Positions 17,319 to 25,620 of a stretch of 64,000 nt of DNA are shown here, in pieces. A program made the translations under genes and the position numbers. The notes under the pieces were generated by a model. It was given only the letters and a program-made list of their open reading frames with translations. It did not search any database and was not told the DNA's origin. The stretch is from UBA5266 sp964610025. GTDB lineage: Bacteria; Bacteroidota; Bacteroidia; Bacteroidales; WCHB1-69. Location: contig CAZSTX010000003.1 of assembly GCA_964610025.1 (NCBI GenBank), forward strand, positions 22,007 to 86,006, read 5' to 3'. Within the stretch, counting starts at the first letter, position 1. The number at the start of each line of letters is the position of its first letter.

Positions 17319-18704
17319 TTATAGTTCTGGTATGTCTATTTCAAAAGTAATATTTTTCTTATCACAATGCTGGACGCAACTATTGCATGTTATCATTTCT
17401 CCTGCCAATCTTTTTCTCACTAAACGCTCTGTACGTTCAGACAAGGCTTTTATACTTATTTTATCTACAATTTCTTTTGCAAAAGCATACATTAGTAATA
17501 ATCTTGCATTTTGCCTGCAAATGCCACGTGTACGCAAATAAAACATTGCATTGTCATCTAATTGTCCTACTGTCGATCCATGGCTACATTTGACATCATC
17601 AGTATAAATTTCTAAGAAAGGCTTGGTAGTAACTTTGGCTTCGTCTGTCAATAAAATATTACGATTGGTTTGACGAGCTTCTGTTTTAACAGCATCTTTT
17701 TCTACATACACATGACCGATAAAATGTGCTTTGGCACTATCGTCTATAATTCCTTTATATAATTGATTGCTTACACATTCAGGAGCATTATGTTTGATGT
17801 ATAAGGCATTTGAAATCTCTTGTTTTTTATCTACTAAATACAAACCATTCGTATTTATTTCAGCTTTAGGTTCAGTCAAATTTACTGCTATTGTATTGTG
17901 TACTAATCCGCCATTAAACACTGTAGTATTAGTATTTACGACACTGCTTTCTTCTTGATGTATTAAAAGATGATTGATAAGTGTTGTTTGATTGTCTTTA
18001 TTTTCCAATTTAAAATAATCGCATTGTGCCGATTTTCCTACATATATTTCTGTAACAGTATTAATAAGTGTTTCTTTACTTTCAATAGAATCATCACAAT
18101 GTACTATTTTTACAGAAGCATTATTTCCAACAGAGATAACATTTCTGGGTTGTATTAATATATTTTCGTTTGCATTAACAATATATACAATTTGAATAGG
18201 GCGTTTAACATGCACATTATCGGGAATATAAGCAAAAAAACCATCTTTCCAAGAAGCTAAGTTAAATTCTGTTAACCCATTAAAATAGTCTTTATTTTTC
18301 CCTAAACATGCTGCCACTAAATCGGGAAAACGTACTATCGCTTCGCACAAGCTGCCAAAAATAGACCCATCGGGAAAAATTGTTAGTGGCGCATTATGAT
18401 GTATGTACCACCCATTTAAAAAAGCAAACATTTCAGCATTTATATCTTGGGTCGAACACTGAAAGTAATTTTCTATTGGTTGATATTCGTCTGCTCTTTT
18501 TTGAACAATAAACTTTTTACTTTTAATAATATTATTCCAATTTACATCTCGCCAAATTTCCGATTTTTTATCATACATTCCTAATTCTCGAAATTTATTA
18601 GCTGCTTCGTTACGCTGCTTTGAGAAAAAGTCTAAATCTTTATTATTATCAAATAAAGGTAAATATTGTAAAAAATAGTGATTTATATCTGCTAATGTTA
18701 CCAT
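17319..18704 (-). CDS. sufD: Fe-S cluster assembly protein SufD
   Basis: A 461-residue SufD, a scaffold/adaptor in the SufBCD complex that builds Fe-S clusters. Family features are PIQIVYIVNANENILIQPRN, the beta-helix core, TTKPFLEIYTDDVKCSHGSTVGQLDDNAMFYLRTRGI and the C-terminal helix LSERTERLVRKRL. The start was set at ATG 18704 (MVTLADINHYF); a further upstream in-frame ATG at 18788 would extend through the promoter. The last residues contain CNSCVQHC, a tight three-cysteine cluster. sufB, sufC and sufS are not adjacent, so the gene stands alone, divergent from thiL. Confidence 0.93.
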   Translation of the reverse strand: MVTLADINHYFLQYLPLFDNNKDLDFFSKQRNEAANKFRELGMYDKKSEIWRDVNWNNIIKSKKFIVQKRADEYQPIENYFQCSTQDINAEMFAFLNGWYIHHNAPLTIFPDGSIFGSLCEAIVRFPDLVAACLGKNKDYFNGLTEFNLASWKDGFFAYIPDNVHVKRPIQIVYIVNANENILIQPRNVISVGNNASVKIVHCDDSIESKETLINTVTEIYVGKSAQCDYFKLENKDNQTTLINHLLIHQEESSVVNTNTTVFNGGLVHNTIAVNLTEPKAEINTNGLYLVDKKQEISNALYIKHNAPECVSNQLYKGIIDDSAKAHFIGHVYVEKDAVKTEARQTNRNILLTDEAKVTTKPFLEIYTDDVKCSHGSTVGQLDDNAMFYLRTRGICRQNARLLLMYAFAKEIVDKISIKALSERTERLVRKRLAGEMITCNSCVQHCDKKNITFEIDIPEL

Positions 18705-18747
18705 AAAAAAGATTTTCTTATTTTCTTTTATGTTTTTATTACAAATG

Positions 18748-18755
18748 CAAAAGTA
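18748..18755 (-). promoter_or_regulatory. -7 promoter element for sufD
   Basis: The minus strand reads TACTTTTG, then C, matching TAnnTTTG, 44 bases before the chosen ATG at 18704. Its position argues against the longer upstream start. Confidence 0.65.
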
Positions 18756-18835
18756 CATTAAATTTAAAGACAATTTATCATTATTCACACTAAATAAATT
18801 CTATTTTATCTTATTATTATTTATAAAAATTCACT

Positions 18836-18842
18836 ACTTTTG
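18836..18842 (+). promoter_or_regulatory. Possible -7 promoter element for thiL-dacB (near match)
   Basis: TACTTTG is one spacer base short of TAnnTTTG and lies 17 bases before the thiL ATG. It would give a very short leader. The element and the sufD promoter are back to back. Confidence 0.4.
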
Positions 18843-18858
18843 TAAAAAATTAATAATA

Positions 18859-19914
18859 ATGATTGAAAATACTAAAACAACTCCTCTCTCAGCATATGGA
18901 GAGTTTGGACTAATAGAGTTATTAACAAAAAATATTCAAATTAAAAATAAGAGTACACTATTAGGTGTTGGAGACGATGCCGCTATCATAGACACTCAAG
19001 GACGTTGTCAAGTTGTTGCTAAAGATATGCTGATAGAAGGTATACATTTCGACATGAGTTACACCCCATTAAAACATTTAGGATATAAATCAATTGCCAG
19101 CAATTTGTCAGACATTGCCGCTATGAATGCTACACCTGAACAAGTGCTCGTTGGGATAGCTGCTTCAAGTCGCTATACAGTAGAAGCTATTGAAGAACTA
19201 TACGAAGGTATTTATTTGTGTTGCAATCGTTATGGTGTCGATTTAGTGGGTGGCGACACCTGTTCAAGTGTAAGTGGTTTATATATTAGTGTAACTGTAA
19301 TGGGATATGGAGCCCCTGATCAAATTGTGAGACGTAACACAGCTAAAACAAATGATTTAATATGCGTTAGTGGAGATTTGGGAGCTGCTTATTTAGGATT
19401 ACTTATCTTAGAACGTGAAAAAAAAGTATTTATGGAAAATCCAAACAGTCAACCTGATTTAGAAGATTTCGATTATCTTATACAACGTCAATTAAAGCCA
19501 GAGCCACGTTTAGATATTGTTGATATTCTTAAGAAAAAAAACATTCTTCCTACTTCTATGATTGATATTTCAGACGGTTTAGCATCTGAAATTTTACATA
19601 TTTGCAAAAATTCTAAAAAAGGATGTGCACTTTTTGAAGACAAACTCCCTATCGACACCTTGACATATAATACTGCTATGGATTTTAAACTCATACCCTC
19701 TACGATTGCTCTAAATGGAGGAGAAGATTATGAATTACTGTTTACTGTTGGGCAAGAGCATTACGAAACTATTCGGCAAATAGAAGCTATTTCTATTATT
19801 GGCTATATTACAGAAGAAAGCGAAGGGTGTAATTTTATTTCTAACGACAAAAAATCAATACCAATCAATGCACAAGGTTGGGATGCCTACTTAAAAAAAA
19901 CAACACCTAAATGA
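18859..19914 (+). CDS. thiL: Thiamine-monophosphate kinase
   Basis: A 351-residue enzyme that phosphorylates thiamine monophosphate to the active cofactor thiamine diphosphate. It contains the ATP/Mg-binding GVGDDAA (36-42), the DMLIEGIHFD segment, GYKSIASNLSDIAAMNA, GGDTCSS and the C-terminal NGGEDYELLFT, all standard for ThiL of the PurM-like fold. The start was set at ATG 18859 (MIENTKTTPLSAYGEFGLI); an upstream in-frame start at 18730 would run through the promoter region. It overlaps dacB by the ATGA arrangement. Confidence 0.95.
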   Translation: MIENTKTTPLSAYGEFGLIELLTKNIQIKNKSTLLGVGDDAAIIDTQGRCQVVAKDMLIEGIHFDMSYTPLKHLGYKSIASNLSDIAAMNATPEQVLVGIAASSRYTVEAIEELYEGIYLCCNRYGVDLVGGDTCSSVSGLYISVTVMGYGAPDQIVRRNTAKTNDLICVSGDLGAAYLGLLILEREKKVFMENPNSQPDLEDFDYLIQRQLKPEPRLDIVDILKKKNILPTSMIDISDGLASEILHICKNSKKGCALFEDKLPIDTLTYNTAMDFKLIPSTIALNGGEDYELLFTVGQEHYETIRQIEAISIIGYITEESEGCNFISNDKKSIPINAQGWDAYLKKTTPK

Positions 19915-21344
19915 AAAAAATCATTGGATTATTTATTTGTTTCTGTTTTCAATTAAGTTTTTCACAAACTCTCTCTGAAAAATTAACAGTAGCGATTCAA
20001 CATTTTTTTTCGGATAAAGACTTGTCTGTTTCCACATTGGGAATATGCGTAATAGATGCCAATTCTAATAAAATTGTCTTTGATTATAATGCCACAAAAA
20101 ACTTTGTGCCTGCATCGCTGCAAAAAATTCCTATTACGGCTATTGCCTTGCAAAAATTAAGTAGTAATTATAAATTTAAGACATTTATTTTAAATTCTGG
20201 AAGTATTGAAAATGGTGTTTTAAATGGCAATATTTATATTATTGGTGGTGGCGACCCAAGTTTAGGCAGCACTTATTTTAGAGCAACACATCCTGATACT
20301 GTATTAAAAAAATGGCACGAAGCACTACTAAAAAAAGGTATACATACTATTAAAGGAAATATTTATATAGACCCCTCTTTTTTCGACGCACATACATTAA
20401 ACGATACGTGGATGTGGGGCGACATCGGCAATTATTACGGTGCTGGTGTTAGTGGATTAAATTGGCAAGAAAACATGTTTCAAATCACTGTAAGTCCTGC
20501 TGATAGTATTAATAAAAAAGCTATAATTACTAATATATCCCCTACTCTTCCAAAAAGTTATATAATCAACAATCATATTATAACCAGCCGAAAAGAAATA
20601 GAAAGCTATATGATGGGATATGGCGATTTTTATACGAAACGCCGAGATATAGAAGGATATATTGCTATCAATAAATCATCTATGACAGCGAAAATTGCTA
20701 TGCCCTGTCCTGAATATGTATGTGCATCGCATTTTAAAGAGTTTTTAGAAAACAAAGAAATTCAAGTCAAAGGAAACATCGCTTATATAGACGTTGACAC
20801 ATTAGATATAAAACTTGATACTATTTACATACATTATTCGCCACCTTTACTTTCGATTATCAATCATATTAACAAAACCAGCAATAATCTTTATGCAGAA
20901 TCTGTATTCAAACTATTAGGAAATGGGTCGTATATAAGAGCAAGTAGTACAATAAAAGCAGGATTAAAACATATTAACATTCCTACAGAAAACATTAATA
21001 TAGCTGATGGAAGTGGCTTATCGTCAGCTAATTTAATTTCTCCTCTTGCTATTTGCAATGTGCTTTCTTTTGTTTATTCTACTTCTTTTTACAAACAATA
21101 TCTACTTTCTTTATCAGAAGCAGGCGTGTCGGGAACAATGAGAAATATTATAAAAAACAAACCAAAAGGCAGTAATATTTATGCTAAATCAGGCACTATG
21201 AGTGGGGTAAAAGGATATGCAGGTTATGCCATTAATGCCAATGGCAACACTTATTGTTTTACTATTATAGCCAATAACTTTACTTGTAAATCGGCAATGG
21301 TGAGAGATAAATTAGAAAATATTCTATTATTACTAATAGAATAA
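19911..21344 (+). CDS. dacB: D-alanyl-D-alanine carboxypeptidase/endopeptidase (PBP4, peptidase S13)
   Basis: A 477-residue exported penicillin-binding protein. An N-terminal signal sequence (KKIIGLFICFCFQLSFSQ) is followed by the S13 triad of motifs: SxxK as S69-L-Q-K72, SxN as S324-N-N326, and KSGT at 426-429. Such enzymes trim or cleave peptidoglycan stem peptides in the periplasm. It overlaps thiL by four bases (ATGA), so the pair is co-translated. The last codons and stop lie inside the 30-bp direct repeat that borders the Rhs island, and the reading frame is intact. Confidence 0.94.
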   Translation: MKKIIGLFICFCFQLSFSQTLSEKLTVAIQHFFSDKDLSVSTLGICVIDANSNKIVFDYNATKNFVPASLQKIPITAIALQKLSSNYKFKTFILNSGSIENGVLNGNIYIIGGGDPSLGSTYFRATHPDTVLKKWHEALLKKGIHTIKGNIYIDPSFFDAHTLNDTWMWGDIGNYYGAGVSGLNWQENMFQITVSPADSINKKAIITNISPTLPKSYIINNHIITSRKEIESYMMGYGDFYTKRRDIEGYIAINKSSMTAKIAMPCPEYVCASHFKEFLENKEIQVKGNIAYIDVDTLDIKLDTIYIHYSPPLLSIINHINKTSNNLYAESVFKLLGNGSYIRASSTIKAGLKHINIPTENINIADGSGLSSANLISPLAICNVLSFVYSTSFYKQYLLSLSEAGVSGTMRNIIKNKPKGSNIYAKSGTMSGVKGYAGYAINANGNTYCFTIIANNFTCKSAMVRDKLENILLLLIE

Positions 21345-21358
21345 TATTCTTAAAATAA
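21329..21358. repeat. Left copy of the 30-bp direct repeat flanking the Rhs island
   Basis: These 30 bases are identical to 25901-25930. The copy starts with ATTACTAATAGAATAA and includes the final codons and stop of dacB. The bases on both sides differ from those around the right copy, so the repeat length is exactly 30. The two copies are 4,572 bp apart. No integrase or transposase gene lies between them. Confidence 0.9.
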
Positions 21359-21402
21359 GGCTTAATAGACAAAAATAATGGTAAAAATCTCGTAAAAGTT
21401 TG

Positions 21403-21597
21403 CTATTGTTGCATTGACCTATCGGTAAGGTATCCCGAATAATTGGGTTCTATAATATCTACATTATCGCAGAGATTTCCATTAAATCCACTGCCGATTT
21501 TGCTGGCAATTCCTTGTCTTGCCACAGCACACTGCTTTAACGCTCTACTCTTTTGTAAAGGTTTTGTGTTTCCCGTTTGTGTGCTGTAGTTTTTCAT
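21403..21597 (-). pseudogene. Remnant of an Rhs tip cassette (unit 3)
   Basis: A 64-codon frame starting at the ATG of the shared promoter/start box. Its first 38 or so residues (MKNYSTQTGNTKPLQKSRAL...ARQGIASKIGSGF) parallel those of the displaced Rhs tip at 21888-23060, with a few substitutions. After GSGF it diverges into an unrelated short tail and stops. No Rhs core or toxin region remains, so it is most likely the leftover 5' end of an older cassette. It could be translated as a short peptide because promoter and ATG are kept. Confidence 0.6.
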
Positions 21598-21620
21598 TTT
21601 GCAAATGTATACTTTTTTTT
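21591..21620 (-). promoter_or_regulatory. Promoter/start box of Rhs unit 3
   Basis: A 30-bp sequence found identically at 23054-23083 and 25586-25615. On the minus strand it contains TACATTTG, then C (a perfect -7 element), followed after three A residues by ATG. Transcription would begin at or just inside the ATG, so a leaderless or nearly leaderless message is expected. Confidence 0.7.
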
Positions 21621-21655
21621 GGTTGTTTTTTGTGTTTTTTAAATTTTTTGTGTTT

Positions 21656-21907
21656 TTATTTTGATTTTTTGTTTTTACGGCGATTTGCAAAGAACTTTAT
21701 CAAACTGTCGCCAACTCCGCTCCATGTCATCCACGCTGCAAATCCCAAAGAACAAATAATTGATAAAGGTAAATATTGACCTATTTCTTCCCAACTGGAA
21801 GGTCCCATTTTAAAAATATCAAGAAATTTTGACGAAAGAGTAATAAAAACCAGAATGCAAAAAAAACTACAAGTGAAAAGAATGGCTTTATTTTTTCTTG
21901 TTTTCAT
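21656..21907 (-). CDS. Small membrane protein after the displaced Rhs tip, candidate immunity protein
   Basis: An 83-residue protein from the ATG at 21907 (MKTRKNKAILF). It has two predicted membrane segments (about 8-29, AILFTCSFFCILVFITLSS; about 46-68, YLPLSIICSLGFAAWMTW) and a basic C-terminus (RRKNKKSK). The start overlaps the end of the Rhs tip gene by 20 bases, suggesting translational coupling. A longer frame from 21961 would overlap more and starts less plausibly. I do not recognise a family. The position directly behind a toxin-like tip is what an immunity gene would occupy; that role is an inference. Confidence 0.5.
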   Translation of the reverse strand: MKTRKNKAILFTCSFFCILVFITLSSKFLDIFKMGPSSWEEIGQYLPLSIICSLGFAAWMTWSGVGDSLIKFFANRRKNKKSK

Positions 21908-23060
21908 TATTATTTTGTTTTTTATACCCTGCTCTTGTTGTTTGATACACTGTCCAAGCATTTATCGCCTTGTCAATCCCTTTTGCAACTGTAGACACGA
22001 CCCCGCTGGCGGCTTTACCCACTCCTCCTGCAACCACACCCACTCCTGAAATTATCCTATTTGCAGTGCTGGCTTCATTTCTATAAATATCTTCACCTGC
22101 AATGGCTGTATATACGCCGTTAGGAACACCCACAAGCGGATTAAGTAATACTAAACCTTGTGCAATGGGTGCTGCGGCATCTATGGCTTTTTTTTCATCA
22201 AATCCAACGAACTCACCAGCACTTTTCAATCCGTATTCTACTTTCTTTTCCCATGTTTCTGCATTTTTAAATTCATTTTTATAATGGTCTAACATAGGCG
22301 TTGTTTCATTCTGTTTTGGCGGTGGTGGTGTTTTAGATTCTGTTTTAGTCTCTGTATTAGGAATAGCGTAAGGTACTTTTATGGCTATATTTGATTTAGT
22401 ATTTGAAGGTGCATATTGTCCATTTACAGGAGGCTCACCGTCTATTGCTATTGTTTCCATCCCCGTCGGATCTACATATCGCAAGGGGTTATTCTTCGTA
22501 AACGCATAAGGGCTTATAGAAGGATACTTCTCAAACATCGGGTCCCGACCTCTGAACACTATATCTTCATCACTATAATACCTTGCCTCAAAGTAATACA
22601 TTCCTGATTCTTCGTCTTTTTCTTTTGCTGAGAATAAATACCTCGGTATGGTATCTAACTTCCAATCTGCTCTATATTCGCTTATTATCGTACCCCAAGG
22701 ATTGTAAAGAACTGCCTGCGAGATAGAGCCGTTAATGTCGGTAATAAGTTGGGTTGAGGAAAGATGGTTAGCGTAATAGAAATACAAACCATTCTCATAT
22801 TTGCAGGAATCTCCGCCCAAATAGCGTAACTGGTCAAAAGCGTACACAACGTTATCTATGGTGTCGTTGGTAGTTTCTCCTAACTCTTTTATCATCACAT
22901 CATACGCAAGCGTGTTGCCAACTGTACCACCACTTATGGAATCGGCAAAACCGCTGCCTATTTTGCTGGCAATCCCTTGCCTCGCCACAGCACACTTTTC
23001 TACCGCTTTACTCTTTTGTAAAGGTTTTGTGTTTCCCGTGTGTGTGCTGTAGTTTTTCAT
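21888..23060 (-). CDS. Displaced Rhs tip protein: Rhs core end plus variable C-terminus (unit 2)
   Basis: A 390-residue protein starting at the ATG of the shared box (MKNYSTHTGNTKPLQ). From about residue 31 (ASKIGSG) it parallels the larger Rhs protein at 23616-25564 through HLSSTQLITDINGS, the SEYRADWKLDTIPRYLFSAK segment, GMYYFEARYY and the end of the Rhs core (NNPLRYVDPTGM, about 207). A proline-rich linker (TPPPPKQNETTP) and a variable region follow, including a glycine-rich hydrophobic stretch (GVGVVAGGVGKAASGVV) and a basic end. Rhs proteins export or encapsulate C-terminal toxins; a pore-forming or pre-toxin region is possible but not shown. No signal peptide is visible. Confidence 0.75.
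   Translation of the reverse strand: MKNYSTHTGNTKPLQKSKAVEKCAVARQGIASKIGSGFADSISGGTVGNTLAYDVMIKELGETTNDTIDNVVYAFDQLRYLGGDSCKYENGLYFYYANHLSSTQLITDINGSISQAVLYNPWGTIISEYRADWKLDTIPRYLFSAKEKDEESGMYYFEARYYSDEDIVFRGRDPMFEKYPSISPYAFTKNNPLRYVDPTGMETIAIDGEPPVNGQYAPSNTKSNIAIKVPYAIPNTETKTESKTPPPPKQNETTPMLDHYKNEFKNAETWEKKVEYGLKSAGEFVGFDEKKAIDAAAPIAQGLVLLNPLVGVPNGVYTAIAGEDIYRNEASTANRIISGVGVVAGGVGKAASGVVSTVAKGIDKAINAWTVYQTTRAGYKKQNNNENKKK
22645..22701. repeat. 57-bp tract identical to 24432-24488
   Basis: These 57 bases match 24432-24488 exactly, in the same orientation, inside the Rhs core region of both units (protein segment around SEYRADWKLDTIPRYL). The tract gives enough identity for homologous exchange of the downstream tips. 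Confidence 0.85.
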
Positions 23061-23083
23061 TTTGCAAATGTATACTTTTTTTT
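23054..23083 (-). promoter_or_regulatory. Promoter/start box of Rhs unit 2
   Basis: Identical to the boxes at 21591-21620 and 25586-25615, and identical to the latter for five further bases (to 23088). It has a -7 element TACATTTG on the minus strand, then CAAA, then the ATG (23060) of the displaced Rhs tip gene. Confidence 0.7.
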
Positions 23084-23143
23084 CTAATTGTTTTTTTGTG
23101 TATTTATTAAGTTTTGTGTGTTTATTTTTTGTTTTTACGGCTT

Positions 23144-23626
23144 TCACATATTACCACGAATATTCACATCATCGCTATCCTTTACATCTCTAAATTCCTT
23201 ATTGCTATAATCAGCAAATTCTTTCATCGAAAAAATTTTATAAATATTCTCTTTGTTTTTATTCCTCTTAAAGGTACAAACAAAATCAAAAGTTTTTAAA
23301 ACAACAAAATTAAAATTAAACTGAATGGGTATTTGTATTGTCAAATTACGTTTAGCTATCCCATACCCCTGTGAAATGACTATTGTTCCTCGTTCGTCCT
23401 TATAAAATTTTCTTGTATCCTGTAAGCGTATAAATAAGGTGTCTTTATCTTTATAGATGCTATCAATACAATCAGTGATTTGTAAACATGGAAAAGACAA
23501 CTCCTTTTTATTGATATTTTTGAACATAAGTGTTAATTCAGAACTTTGTGCATAAGAATCACATAAACATATCATTAGAAATGTGCTAATAATAAACGAC
23601 TTACCGACACTGACATTAATTTTCAT
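23144..23626 (-). CDS. Exported protein behind the Rhs toxin tip, candidate immunity protein
   Basis: A 160-residue protein with a signal peptide (VGKSFIISTFLMICLCDSYAQ, cleavage expected after about residue 27) and a mature part rich in beta-type residues. It contains two cysteines soon after the signal (CLQITDC) and a charged C-terminus. Its ATG overlaps the last codons of the upstream Rhs tip by 11 bases, a tight coupling typical of toxin-immunity pairs. No family is recognised. Export would suit protection against a toxin acting in the periplasm; this is inferred from position and signal peptide only. Confidence 0.55.
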   Translation of the reverse strand: MKINVSVGKSFIISTFLMICLCDSYAQSSELTLMFKNINKKELSFPCLQITDCIDSIYKDKDTLFIRLQDTRKFYKDERGTIVISQGYGIAKRNLTIQIPIQFNFNFVVLKTFDFVCTFKRNKNKENIYKIFSMKEFADYSNKEFRDVKDSDDVNIRGNM

Positions 23627-25564
23627 GGTCTAACCCATTTCTAGGGCGAAGCCCTTTATTTTGTAATGCTGCATTTTGGTATTGTACTTTGTCTATTTGA
23701 GGAGAATTTTCATTTACCGTTTTTGATGATGAATAAAAATTCAGAAATTCATCAAGCAATTCGTGCATGAATAAAGAACTTGCACTCTTTCCTGTGCTTG
23801 TGGAGACTTGGTCATCTTTTCCTATTGTCGTTGTTGCAGACATCGTCTCATTTCTTGCTGCTGCATCATTTATGCCAATCATAGTATATGACATATTCTC
23901 TGCTTGACCAGCAAAACCGCCACCATTCCAAATTACTGTACCTCCATTATCATTGTATTCCTTAAATCCCTCATTATTATAACCAACAAATTGAGGGTCT
24001 TTAAAGCTAAACTTATTAGAATTTTCATTAACTTTTACTTTTGCCACATCATCAATGTTAATTGCATTTTGTATTCCTCTAAGTAAAGTTCTTTGATGCG
24101 AATTAGCAGATGTCATTGCCTTATTAAACCTTCCTTGATTAATTTTCAACTCTCTTTGAGAATTAAATCTAAACATTTTATTCGAACCAAATTGGTCTTT
24201 AAAATAGCTCTTCATATATTTTTTAGAACTTCTATCATGTGCAAAAACTCTTCTTCCATCAGGGTCAACCAATTTTACCGGATTATTTAGGCAGTAAACA
24301 TACGGCGAGGTCGCTGGATATTCTTCAAACAGCGGGTCTCTACTAATAAACGTTGGCGGAGCATAGTACCTTGCGGAGTAATAGTACATGCTGTTCCCTC
24401 GTCTAATTCTTTGGCATTGAATAAGTATCTTGGTATGGTATCTAACTTCCAATCTGCTCTATATTCGCTTATTATCGTACCCCAAGGAGTATATAAAACA
24501 GCTTGTTTTACATTAGCGTTTATGTCTGTTATCAGTTGGGTGGAACTCAAATGATTTCCGTGATAGAAATACAGACCTTCTTCATATTTGCAGGAATCTC
24601 CCTGCAAATGCGTTATTTGAGTAAAGTTGCAACTAATATTTTCAATGGTGTCGTTAGTTACTTCGCCTAATTCCTTTTGCATTAATTCAAGGGCTTCAAG
24701 CATTTTCAGGCTGTCTGTACCGGCAGTTATTGAGGGTTCGTATCCGCTGCCTATTTTGCTGGCAATGCGAGCATCTTCGGCGTAGTAATGTTTAGTATAG
24801 TTTCCGTCTTGGTTAATATTAATGTAACCGTTGGGGTAAAGCATCAGCTTTTCTATTTCCAGCACATTATCTCCCAATGCATTGGTTCTGGATAAGGCAT
24901 TGTTTAACGTAACCTTATACATTCGTTGTCCTGCATCATCGTAACTGTAATACCCGTATTTTTCCCCATTTTCACTGTAGGCTTTCATCTGGTCAAAGGC
25001 ATTGTAGAGATAGTATTCTGTCTTGTCGGGTGCTGTGCGTTTACGCATACTGCCGTTTATGCCGTATTCAAAAGCAATATCGCCATTGTTGGCGCTTACG
25101 GGAGCAAAGCTATTGGAAGCCGGATTATTTACGTTATAAGCATAACTGTTGCTTAGCTGCGTAGAAATATTTGTCTGCGGGTCGGTGAAACTTGTATTAT
25201 TAGTGTTTATCCGTCCGTAGTTACCGTAAGACATCTTCACAGTGTAGAGGCTGCCGTTGTTTCCGCTTGCACTATCTAACTGGTCTGCTGCATCGTAGGC
25301 AAACGTTTCATTGGATGAGAAATCATTTACTTGTGAATTGCTTGTATTTATCCCTGTGATATTTCCTTTGGGGTCGTAGGTATAGGATACATGCATGTAA
25401 TTTATAGGAACAGTTGTATTATTCACAATATTTTGTGTGCTAAGCCGCAGGTTTTGCGGGTTATAACTATAGGTTGTCGTCAGGTTATTGCCGTATTTTA
25501 CAAGCGTTTTAGCCCCGAACTTGTTGTATTTTACATCATTTACCTTATTGAATGCTTTCGCCAT
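23616..25564 (-). pseudogene. Rhs/YD-repeat protein with toxin-like C-terminal tip, interrupted by a one-base frameshift (unit 1)
   Basis: Two overlapping frames make one Rhs protein of about 650 residues. The upstream frame (start ATG 25564) carries YD-type repeats (YDPKGNITGI, YSYDDAGQRMYK) and the core up to YLFNAKELDEG. The downstream frame resumes with SMYYYSARYY and the end-of-core NNPVKLVDPDGR. The break is at 24391, where one base (a C on the plus strand) appears lost, judged against the intact unit 2. The tip (about 185 residues) holds SLFMHELLDEFLNFY, a possible HE-type metal-binding helix, and ends GLRPRNGLDHEN. The protein is short for an Rhs and has no signal peptide. The shift may be decay, a sequencing error or switching. 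Confidence 0.75.
24432..24488. repeat. 57-bp tract identical to 22645-22701
   Basis: Second copy of the tract shared by Rhs units 1 and 2, in the same orientation. Confidence 0.85.
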
Positions 25565-25585
25565 ACCTTCGTTTGTTGTTTTTTA

Positions 25586-25615
25586 TTTTCATTTTGCAAA
25601 TGTATACTTTTTTTT
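25586..25615 (-). promoter_or_regulatory. Promoter/start box of Rhs unit 1
   Basis: Same 30-bp box as at 23054 and 21591, with TACATTTG on the minus strand. Here the ATG of the box (25592) opens only a 15-codon frame, and the Rhs frame begins at ATG 25564, 28 bases later and in another phase. The box therefore gives a short leader in this unit. Confidence 0.65.
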
Positions 25616-25620
25616 CTAAT

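Noticed and set aside
18705..18788. Upstream start for sufD at 18788
   Set aside because: It would lie upstream of a perfect -7 promoter element at 18748-18755, and the added residues are not SufD-like.
22220..23140. CRISPR-like or satellite repeats in the Rhs region
   Set aside because: The repeats are dispersed gene segments and promoter boxes without regular repeat-spacer spacing.
24287..25564. Reading 23616-24452 and 24287-25564 as two separate genes
   Set aside because: The two frames join into one continuous Rhs core if one base is restored at 24391, and the start codon of the downstream frame (24452) lies in non-homologous sequence.
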